Shown in pieces: positions 61,855-64,000 of a stretch of 64,000 nt of DNA (position 1 is the stretch's first letter; every line of letters begins with the position of its first letter). The notes under the pieces are model-generated. The model worked only from the letters and a program-made list of their open reading frames with translations, was not told the origin of the DNA and made no database searches. Source of the stretch: Typhlomys cinereus (Eukaryota; Chordata; Mammalia; Rodentia; Platacanthomyidae); the NCBI GenBank assembly GCA_023101885.1, contig JALPQD010000016.1, positions 6,780,396 through 6,844,395 of the forward strand, written 5' to 3'. A program made the translations under genes and the position numbers.

Positions 61855-63558
61855 ACCACGGGCGAATTCGGAAACCACCATGGATGCCTCCATCTCCTCC
61901 TTGTTTACTCTGCCCTGGGACTCACAGGCTCCACCCTACCAGGACCAGAAGCGCAGGCCGCCCCCGCTTCCGCCGGGCGTCTATACGTGGGGTCTAGGAT
62001 CCGAACTCAGGACCTTCCGCCTGCAAGGCGGAGGCTTAACCCCTGAGCCACCTCTCCAGCCCCCATGAGGCGCCTTTTAAAGTGCCATGTGCATGTGCTT
62101 CTAAGCACCTGCAATGTGGTCACATGGCAGGAAAGCAATGAGCTCACCCAGCTGTCTGCTCTGAGCCCAAAGACAGACAGGTGTACTTTTTCTGCAGTGT
62201 TAGATAGCGAATAACTGAACCATATAGAGGTTGTAGGGGTACATACTCTGACTCCAGCACTTAAGGAGGCTGAGACAGGAGAATCCTGAATTAAGGGGAA
62301 CCCTGGACTACACAGACCTTATCTCAAAAAAAAAAAAAAAAAAAAAAGAAAAAGAAAAAGAAGGAGTGAGTTGGTGTAAGGAAAAGGTGAATAATACAGT
62401 GGGGTAATTTAAGAATTCATAAAAACTAAGGTGGAGAGAGCATTCCATCAGTAGGGTGCTTGTCAATCATACATGAAGCCCTTGGTTTGGTCCCCAGCAC
62501 AGCATAAATATAACATAATAGGAGAGAAAAAGAAGAGTGTGGTGGTGCATGCCTGTATTCCCAACATTCTGGAGGTAGAGGCAGAAGGATCAGGATAAGG
62601 TTAAGGGGTCAGCTTGGGAAAGGAGACTGTTTCAAAAAAGAATTTAAAAAAATTTACAAAAAATAAAGATAGTAATAGTGATTTTAGCAATTCTCTGATT
62701 TTTGTTTGGGACATTGCTGGCTGACTACAGTTCTTTCATTACTTACAGCTCAGTACAGTTCTTTCAAAGGCAGGCTTAACTGTTTAAACACTACTAGCCT
62801 TGACTGGTGCATGTACCAGCCTTATTGGTCTGGTGTCTGGATTTTCTTTTTGGAAGGAGAGAATTCCATCAGTAGAACTGAATGGGGTTTTTTTCCTCCT
62901 ATCCCAGGCTTACCCCTTAATTTTATCCTATTCCTTCTGACTTTACCTCCATAATGCTGAGATTACAGACATATAAAATATTTTATTTACAGAGAGAAGA
63001 GAGAGAGAGAGAGAGAGAATACACATACAGATAGAGGTCAGAAGACAACTAACTTTTGGAAGTCAGTTCTTTCCTTTCATCACATGGGCTTCCTGAGATC
63101 AAACTCGGGTCACCAGATTGGCAGGCGGGTGCCTTACCTACCGAGCTCTCTCCGGCCCCTTACAGAAATTCTTGAGTTGCATTCTCCTGGAGACCCTCAG
63201 CCAAGAGTTTCTGGTTCTGTGGGTTTGACAGAGAACCTAGGATTCCCAACTCAGGTTCCCAAGTAATACTGGTGTGACTGGTGGTGGACCGTTTTTGAGA
63301 ACCACCCCCTTCCAGAGGAAGGATGGGGGTGCCAAGTGGGACCCGCTGTGGGGCATCTCAGCCTGATTGGAGATTCCTGGAGCTCAGAAGCCACACCAAG
63401 GAAAAAGTAAGCTAGGGGTGATCTGTATAGCTGCCTCCCCCCATCCTCTGCTTGTCCCCTGACTGGCCCTACAGATTCTTGGACTGCAGCCTGATTCAGG
63501 AGCAGGTGGAGCCACTGTGCTGTGCACTGAGCAAGTGTGAAGGCCTCAACCAGCTGGA
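31907..63558 (+). CDS. NLRC5: NLRC5, NOD-like receptor family CARD domain containing 5 (25 exons seen, 3' end outside window)
   Basis: NLRC5 is the interferon-inducible MHC class I transactivator. It shuttles to the nucleus and joins the RFX/CREB/NF-Y enhanceosome on class I, B2M and antigen-processing promoters. Visible here: an N-terminal death-fold-like domain (residues about 1-100), a bipartite nuclear signal (KR at 121-122, RRK at 132-134), NACHT with Walker A GKAGMGKT (228-235, Lys234) and Walker B LLIFDGLDE (303-311), winged-helix region FNHLNLQEFLAALYL (516-530), then LRR exons. Exons 1-21 give 1,144 intact codons. Exon 22 carries one extra base; if used, the frame meets TGA at 61132-61134 (1,188 residues, against about 1,866 in human as I recall). 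Exons 23-25 align in the original frame. The start ATG was chosen because MDPVSLQL matches the human N terminus. Confidence 0.92.
32411..32520. repeat. Local direct duplication, copy 1
   Basis: It aligns with 32880-32988: GACCACTGTGGTCTTCAAGA, TGACTGGTGCCAATTTTATT and TGTCTGAGCCCCAAGCAG recur with substitutions. Confidence 0.75.
32525..32745 (+). repeat. tRNA-derived SINE with (CA)n tail
   Basis: AGGGATGGCTTGTGGGTAAA, GGTTCAGATGCCCAGCACCC, GGTGGAGACAGGTGGATCCT and about 18 CA units (32703-32740). Confidence 0.7.
32880..32988. repeat. Local direct duplication, copy 2
   Basis: The diverged partner of 32411-32520, about 470 bases downstream. A SINE and CA repeat lie between the copies. Confidence 0.75.
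33082..33141 (+). CDS. NLRC5: NLRC5 coding exon 2
   Basis: This is a 60-nt exon with acceptor ttctcttgcag and donor G|gtgagg. It encodes EIPKQLKTEAESQTGSQLHH (residues 99-118), matching the linker between the N-terminal domain and the nuclear signal in human NLRC5. Phase 1 at both ends. Confidence 0.9.
33811..33879 (+). CDS. NLRC5: NLRC5 coding exon 3 (bipartite nuclear localisation signal)
   Basis: This 69-nt exon encodes LKRPHQSCGTSPRRKHCRKQ (residues 120-139) plus the flanking residues. K121/R122 and R132/R133/K134 fall at the same numbers as the human bipartite nuclear signal, which is required for nuclear import and MHC class I transactivation. The acceptor is ttctttctag and the donor G|gtgggt. 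Confidence 0.93.
   Translation, partial: ASSALIRAVGPHPVGSTAGNRS
34764..36426 (+). CDS. NLRC5: NLRC5 coding exon 4 (NACHT and adjoining helical domains)
   Basis: A single 1,663-nt exon (acceptor tctcctgcag, donor AG|gtgagt) encodes residues 142-695 without a stop. In order: VYVPPIL-like AYVPPIL segment, Walker A GKAGMGKTT (228-236), LFLFEFR, Walker B LLIFDGLDE (303-311), sensor-1 ATSRPGK (350-356), winged-helix FNHLNLQEFLAALYL (516-530), and a C-terminal helical stretch with VVQVLKKLATRKLTGPK. All ATP-binding motifs are intact, so nucleotide binding should be preserved. Confidence 0.97.
36757..37160 (-). repeat. MaLR-like solo LTR containing a (GA)n run
   Basis: It is the reverse complement of the family seen at 25865-27416 and 60055-60481: GATAAATTCATGGGCAAATG, CCAGCTTGCACAGGAGAGCT and CCCACCTACCATGGGCTGGG. 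A GA repeat lies at 36930-36969. Confidence 0.6.
37800..38524 (-). repeat. B3-type SINE split by a second B3-type SINE
   Basis: The outer copy runs from about 37800 to CATCCACCTTGTTTTTG (about 37957) and resumes at GGTTTCTGAGACAGGGTCTC (about 38305) to TGAACTGTCTCTCCAGCCC (38524). The inner copy (about 37960-38300) ends TGAACCATCTCTCCAGTCCC. Both are on the minus strand. Confidence 0.75.
38715..38850 (+). repeat. B1-like SINE
   Basis: GCACACCTATAATTTTAACA, TTTGAAAGTGGAGGCAAGAA and TGAGACCCTGTCTCAAAAAC follow the B1 order. Confidence 0.75.
38851..38975 (+). repeat. B2-like SINE head fragment
   Basis: AAGGGCCAGTGAGATGGCTC followed by AGTCCAG is the tRNA-like start. The rest is diverged and ends with an AATAAA-like tail. 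Confidence 0.55.
39109..39295 (+). repeat. B2-like SINE
   Basis: AGGGGCTGGCGAGGTAGCTT, TTGATCCTTGGAAATGCACA and a tail with AAATAATTAAGTAAATAAGA. Confidence 0.65.
39520..39804 (-). repeat. B3-type SINE
   Basis: The reversed B3 order is GTGTGTGCATGTGGAGACTC, AGAGGCAGAGTCTCTCAGGT and CTATGCCTCTCTCCAGCCCT. Confidence 0.7.
40193..40276 (+). CDS. NLRC5: NLRC5 coding exon 5 (LRR region)
   Basis: An 84-nt exon, phase 2 at both ends, encoding FKSRKCGDTFAEVLSRSLPT and the following MGSLQTLG (residues 696-724). The acceptor is tttcctgcag and the donor GG|gtgagc. It is nearly identical to the human counterpart. Confidence 0.95.
40372..40455 (+). CDS. NLRC5: NLRC5 coding exon 6 (LRR)
   Basis: An 84-nt exon, phase 2-2, encoding LTGCKITARGIHHLIEALPL (residues about 725-744) and CSQLEEI. 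The acceptor is tgctctgtag and the donor AA|gtgagt. It is separated from exon 5 by an intron of only 95 nt. Confidence 0.94.
40676..40912 (-). repeat. tRNA-derived B2-superfamily SINE in intron 6
   Basis: GT tail, TTGCTTCGCTCTGGGATTTC, CATTTTTACGTGGGACCTAG and CTTGTGAGGCAGAGTCTTAT are the family body and reversed head. Confidence 0.85.
41370..41700 (-). mobile_element. Probable L1 3' UTR fragment
   Basis: TTTATTTATTTATTTTTTCC leads into a long C/T run (about 41425-41530), the reversed layout of a rodent L1 3' end. It lies in NLRC5 intron 6, with an AT-rich stretch at 41140-41390 in front. Confidence 0.45.
42285..42368 (+). CDS. NLRC5: NLRC5 coding exon 7 (LRR)
   Basis: An 84-nt exon, phase 2-2, encoding LQDNQLKDSEVLSLVQLLPR (residues about 753-772) and a conserved LQRLQKL end. 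The acceptor is ttcctgcag and the donor GA|gtaagt. Confidence 0.94.
   Translation, partial: FTRQPTQGLRSVEPRATTPSLAAAPEA
42491..42580 (+). CDS. NLRC5: NLRC5 coding exon 8 (LRR)
   Basis: A 90-nt exon, phase 2-2, encoding LSRNNFSTSTLLCLVKM and onward (residues 780-810). The acceptor is aattatgcag and the donor AG|gtgagt. It matches the human STLLCL LRR. Confidence 0.92.
   Translation, partial: PEPKQLLHVNPTLLGEDDHHIPNSQKAAG
42741..42812. repeat. Imperfect (GGAT)n tract
   Basis: Repeated GGATGGATG-type units with interruptions in intron 8. Confidence 0.85.
42965..43102 (+). repeat. B1-like SINE with internal insertion
   Basis: CACAACTATAATCCCCTCAC, AAGGCCAGTCTGGGTTGCAT and GAGACCCTGTCTTTAATGAA, followed by a poly(A) run. 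Confidence 0.65.
43103..43402 (+). repeat. tRNA-derived B2-superfamily SINE in intron 8
   Basis: TAGGCCTGGAGAGATGGCTT, AACCTGAGTTTGGACCCTGA and AGCAAAGCAAGGAGGTAGAG with a CA-rich tail and A-rich end. Confidence 0.85.
43601..43660 (+). CDS. NLRC5: NLRC5 coding exon 9
   Basis: A 60-nt exon encoding ESDLIFFLSPLTEATPQRL (residues 811-829). The acceptor is aacccttcag and the donor CG|gtaaga. Human has the related EADLIFLLSP segment. Confidence 0.9.
43661..44977 (+). other. NLRC5: NLRC5 intron 9
   Basis: A 1.3 kb intron. An open frame runs on the minus strand across exon 9 into this intron, but it has no family resemblance. No repeat or gene was recognised with confidence. Confidence 0.6.
44978..45043 (+). 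CDS. NLRC5: NLRC5 coding exon 10
   Basis: A 66-nt exon encoding APDLQDEDDQSKEGRGCGLT and LR (residues 831-852), an acidic spacer between LRRs. The acceptor is ttccttgcag and the donor AG|gtacct. Confidence 0.88.
45478..45561 (+). CDS. NLRC5: NLRC5 coding exon 11 (LRR)
   Basis: An 84-nt exon, phase 2-2, encoding LQKCQLRVHDMEVLLELLQE (residues about 853-872). The acceptor is caatcccag and the donor GA|gtaagt. Confidence 0.94.
45660..45810 (+). repeat. MIR element in intron 11
   Basis: TTGAGCAAGTCCCTTAAGTT, CTCAGTGCCTCAGTTTATTC and GGATTGTGAGGACGAAGC follow the MIR consensus. Confidence 0.75.
45915..45998 (+). CDS. NLRC5: NLRC5 coding exon 12 (LRR)
   Basis: An 84-nt exon, phase 2-2, encoding LSGNYLEDKGCRLMAEAAPQ (residues about 881-900), a canonical LRR with the LSGN-x-L pattern. 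The acceptor is catcttag and the donor GA|gtaagt. Confidence 0.95.
46510..46645 (+). repeat. MIR-like element in intron 12
   Basis: GTGGCTTTGTGACCCTGGGA and TCAGGATCTGCGTTTGTAAA are in MIR order. Confidence 0.55.
46882..46971 (+). CDS. NLRC5: NLRC5 coding exon 13 (LRR)
   Basis: A 90-nt exon, phase 2-2, encoding LSNNGLSKTGVAYVLRAMST (residues about 909-928). The acceptor is tctccacag and the donor AG|gtgagc. Confidence 0.94.
47897..47962 (+). CDS. NLRC5: NLRC5 coding exon 14
   Basis: A 66-nt exon encoding LLSNIVVLMFSNKREQEDNW (residues 939-958) and KR. The acceptor is ctctccacag and the donor AG|gtaagg. It is a less conserved spacer region. Confidence 0.85.
48035..48178 (+). repeat. ID-like SINE with B1-like tail
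   Basis: ACTGGAGAGGTAACTTGGTT, CATGAGGCCCTGGGTTTATT and AGATCCTGTTTTCAAAAACA. Confidence 0.6.
48726..48794 (+). CDS. NLRC5: NLRC5 coding exon 15
   Basis: A 69-nt exon encoding AAPLGSLAPSAATELSRSSG (residues 961-980) and RIR. The acceptor is ccacccag and the donor AG|gtacgg. It is weakly conserved but colinear with human. Confidence 0.82.
49065..49440. repeat. Pyrimidine-rich low-complexity tract
   Basis: T/C/TCTG-rich sequence with a CT run at about 49380-49404, in intron 15 just upstream of exon 16. Long plus-strand frames here are compositional artefacts. Confidence 0.9.
49600..49692 (+). CDS. NLRC5: NLRC5 coding exon 16 (LRR)
   Basis: A 93-nt exon, phase 2-2, encoding LTWCGFQPKHIENLCKELRA (residues about 984-1003). 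The acceptor is cccctgcag and the donor GA|gtaagt. Confidence 0.92.
50069..50152 (+). CDS. NLRC5: NLRC5 coding exon 17 (LRR)
   Basis: An 84-nt exon, phase 2-2, encoding LSDNALGDEGAVLLAQQLPH (residues about 1015-1034), a canonical LRR. The acceptor is cctttgcag and the donor AA|gtaagc. Confidence 0.95.
51505..51594 (+). CDS. NLRC5: NLRC5 coding exon 18 (LRR)
   Basis: A 90-nt exon, phase 2-2, encoding LSKNGLSLNAVFSLIQCMSS (residues about 1043-1062) and VQWVFHLDV. The acceptor is gtgctctccag and the donor AG|gtaagt. Confidence 0.94.
51722..51752. repeat. (AAGG)n microsatellite
   Basis: GAAAG then repeated GAAGG units in intron 18. Confidence 0.9.
52263..52307 (+). CDS. NLRC5: NLRC5 coding exon 19
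   Basis: A 45-nt exon encoding LESEHVLLQGSRTG (residues about 1073-1086). The acceptor is ttctttcag and the donor AG|gtaagg. It is colinear with human FESQHILLRGDKTS. Confidence 0.87.
53007..53096 (+). CDS. NLRC5: NLRC5 coding exon 20 (variable spacer)
   Basis: A 90-nt exon, phase 2-2, encoding DASAGGCGSEFPTRAPFSAL (residues about 1088-1107) and DQHCIPRSF. The acceptor is ccattcaag and the donor CG|gtactg, both weaker than its neighbours'. Gap-free alignment with human DMWATGSLPDFPAA...CIPRS supports it. Confidence 0.72.
53963..54046 (+). CDS. NLRC5: NLRC5 coding exon 21 (LRR)
   Basis: An 84-nt exon, phase 2-2, encoding LQECQLQPSSLAHLCAALEK (residues about 1118-1137) and CPGPLEV. The acceptor is ccttctcag and the donor CA|gtaagt. 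Confidence 0.93.
55250..55800 (-). mobile_element. L1 3' UTR fragment in intron 21
   Basis: CCTTTTTTATTATTTTAAAG, CAATCTTCCTCCTTTTCCCG and TGTGTGGCCACTAAGTTTTT are in the reversed L1 3' UTR layout. Confidence 0.5.
56440..56625 (+). mobile_element. G-rich tract with AATAAA and A-rich tail, possible L1-type 3' end
   Basis: Several runs of five or more G (about 56455-56540) are followed by GAGTGGAAATAAAATAAAAA and an A-rich end. A G-rich polypurine stretch before a poly(A) tail is typical of L1 3' ends. The body upstream was not identified. Confidence 0.4.
57369..57694 (+). repeat. Young tRNA-derived B2-superfamily SINE
   Basis: A GC-rich copy starting GGGCTGGAGAGGTGGCTCAG, B-box region GGTCCTGAGTTCGGATCCCA, with a CA/CG-rich tail and A-rich end. 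It is flanked by AAAAAACAGCTTAGCA at 57353-57368 and 57689-57704, a 16-bp target-site duplication. It lies about 0.9 kb upstream of the frameshifted exon 22. Confidence 0.92.
57569..57652. repeat. (CA)n(CG)n alternating purine-pyrimidine tract
   Basis: The tail of the young SINE. CA repeats surround a GCGCGC run of about 20 bases at 57603-57622. Confidence 0.9.
58591..58675 (+). CDS. NLRC5: NLRC5 coding exon 22 (LRR) with 1-nt frameshift
   Basis: The acceptor tgctttgcag and donor CA|gtaaga are intact, but the exon is 85 nt where 84 is expected. It begins in frame with LSCKTLSDKSLETLLQ (residues 1146-1161). After CTGCTCCAG one extra base (58639-58640, GG) throws the rest out of frame. In the +1 frame the tail reads CLPWLSQLSLL, the expected LRR end, so this is an insertion and not a wrong exon boundary. 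Used as is, it leads to TGA at 61132-61134. An assembly error cannot be excluded. Confidence 0.85.
59761..59990 (-). repeat. B1/ID composite (B4-type) SINE
   Basis: TTGAGACAGGATCTCATGTA, CTCTGCCTCCCAACTGCTGT and TTAGGCAAGCACTCTACCCA are in reversed order. Confidence 0.7.
60055..60481 (+). repeat. MaLR-like solo LTR
   Basis: GGCCAGACATGTTGGTCTGG, GAAAATAAACCCCTTGTTCC and GGTGATTTATCAGCAACCAT match the LTRs at 25865-27416 and the reverse of 36757-37160. Confidence 0.6.
60840..60945 (-). repeat. MIR element
   Basis: GGAAACTGAGGCTCACCGTT, AAGGTTACATAGCTGGTAAG and AGTACAGCTCAAACCCCAGC are typical MIR segments in reverse. Confidence 0.7.
61087..61176 (+). CDS. NLRC5: NLRC5 coding exon 23 (LRR)
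   Basis: A 90-nt exon, phase 2-2, encoding LSHTVLSPRSPFLLADLFRL and CPRVQKMVL in the ancestral frame. The acceptor is ccttctcag and the donor AG|gtgggc. If exon 22 is included unchanged, this exon is read in another frame and ends at TGA 61132-61134. Confidence 0.9.
61347..61409 (+). CDS. NLRC5: NLRC5 coding exon 24
   Basis: A 63-nt exon encoding SLHHVALHFGSSMEQDGVCC in the ancestral frame. The acceptor is tcaccacag and the donor GG|gtaagt. It is colinear with human SLHHATLHF...GVCCG. Confidence 0.88.
61775..62062 (-). repeat. Young tRNA-derived B2-superfamily SINE
   Basis: Nearly the same sequence as the copy at 57369, on the opposite strand, with a (TG)n tail (about 61808-61852) and the reversed head TGAGCCACCTCTCCAGCCC. 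Flanking CCATGAGGTGCCTTTT (61759-61774) and CCATGAGGCGCCTTTT (62063-62078) form a target-site duplication with one mismatch. Confidence 0.92.
62245..62362 (+). repeat. B1-like SINE with long poly(A)
   Basis: GACTCCAGCACTTAAGGAGG, GAGACAGGAGAATCCTGAAT and CAGACCTTATCTC followed by about 22 A and then AAAG units. Confidence 0.75.
62435..62650 (+). repeat. ID + B1 composite SINE
   Basis: AGAGCATTCCATCAGTAGGG and TTGGTCCCCAGCACAGC form the ID part. GTGGTGGTGCATGCCTGTAT and CTGGAGGTAGAGGCAGAAGG form the B1 part. Confidence 0.65.
62987..63162 (-). repeat. B2/B4-like SINE with (GA)n tail
   Basis: A GA run (62994-63020), ATAGAGGTCAGAAGACAACT, AAACTCGGGTCACCAGATTG and ACCGAGCTCTCTCCGGCCCC. Confidence 0.7.
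63475..63558 (+). CDS. NLRC5: NLRC5 coding exon 25 (LRR)
   Basis: An 84-nt exon, phase 2-2, encoding FLDCSLIQEQVEPLCCALSK and CEGLNQL in the ancestral frame. The acceptor is ggccctacag and the donor GA|gtaagt. It is intact. Confidence 0.9.
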
Positions 63559-63649
63559 GTAAGTTGGGGAACAGAGAAGATTGGAGTGGACCTAGGTGGG
63601 ACCGGAGGGTGCAAGGGCGTGAATGCCTCTGTGAGCATACCTTCTGCAG

Positions 63650-63734
63650 CTCTCAGAATCAGCTGTCAGGGGATGGGGAGGACTCTGGCCCCCTTCTGTG
63701 AGGCCTCCCCAGGCTGCGCTCTGTCTTCTACCCT
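63650..63734 (+). pseudogene. NLRC5: Decayed NLRC5 LRR exon (expected exon 26)
   Basis: After acceptor ccttctgcag the sequence should encode the LRR beginning DLSANLLGDSGL in human. Fragments remain: CTCTCAGAATCAGCTG resembles a mis-spaced LSxNQL, GGGGAT gives GD, and CTTCTG...GGCCTCCCC gives LL..LP. The continuing frame hits TGA at 63699-63701 and no GT donor of good quality is found near the expected end (about 63733). Small indels break the LRR pattern. Confidence 0.6.
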
Positions 63735-64000
63735 ACTGCCCCTGTGGCTGAGCTAGTTACTTTTCTCCTGTGACCAAACACATGACAAAAGCAGCTGAGG
63801 AAAGGGGAATTCTGGCTCGGGGTTTAGTGACTGTGGTGCTGTCGAGGGGACGGAGCAGGGAGTGCAGATCTGGGGTGACGCTTGATGGGCATGGTGCCCT
63901 GGAGGACCGGGGACACTGCCAGCAGCAGGGCTGGGCTGGGGTTGCCTGAGGACTTTGTGGCACTGCATAGCGATGACAGTGGAGTCAGCGGCCACAGGGA

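Overview
The window is vertebrate nuclear DNA and almost certainly comes from a rodent. Genes are split by GT-AG introns, and the spacer is full of 7SL-derived B1-like SINEs, ID-like SINEs, B2/B3-superfamily tRNA-derived SINEs, L1 fragments, MaLR-type LTRs and CA/GA microsatellites. CETP, which is lost in mouse and rat, still has intact 3' exons here, so the source is a rodent outside the mouse/rat group. The active B2-superfamily SINE does not look like murine B2. A jerboa-like (dipodoid) animal is a possible but unproven guess.

Layout: 172-1525 holds the last three coding exons of CETP (plus strand), followed by a short 3' UTR with ATTAAA at 1666. A spacer of about 4 kb leads to a CpG-rich promoter with a likely non-coding first exon (about 5,890-6,310), which I assign to NLRC5. 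The element pair TTCCACGAA (GAS type) and TTTCAGTTTC (ISRE type) lies just upstream of a good splice donor at 6255/6256. The next 25.6 kb (6,256-31,894) is a repeat-filled first intron or 5' UTR region. It includes an L1 split by a 5.7 kb LTR element with its own 6-bp target-site duplication, a MaLR element, and a long hairpin at 30,570-30,718. From 31,907 to 63,558 I can follow 25 NLRC5 coding exons: the atypical N-terminal domain, a bipartite nuclear localisation signal, a 1.66 kb NACHT exon, then a ladder of mostly 84-90 nt exons, most of which carry one leucine-rich repeat each. The gene runs off the right edge.

NLRC5 is the interferon-gamma-inducible NLR transactivator of MHC class I genes. 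Its N-terminal half is well preserved here, including Walker A at K234 and the nuclear signal at the same residue numbers as I recall for human NLRC5. The C-terminal LRR half is not clean. Exon 22 (58591-58675) is 85 nt instead of the 84 needed and shifts the frame, giving a stop in the next exon and a predicted protein of 1,188 residues against about 1,866 in human. The next expected LRR exon near 63,650 is also decayed, with a stop and no donor. Because every LRR exon has phase 2 at both ends, skipping would restore the frame. Whether this is lineage decay, a polymorphism or an assembly error is the main open question.
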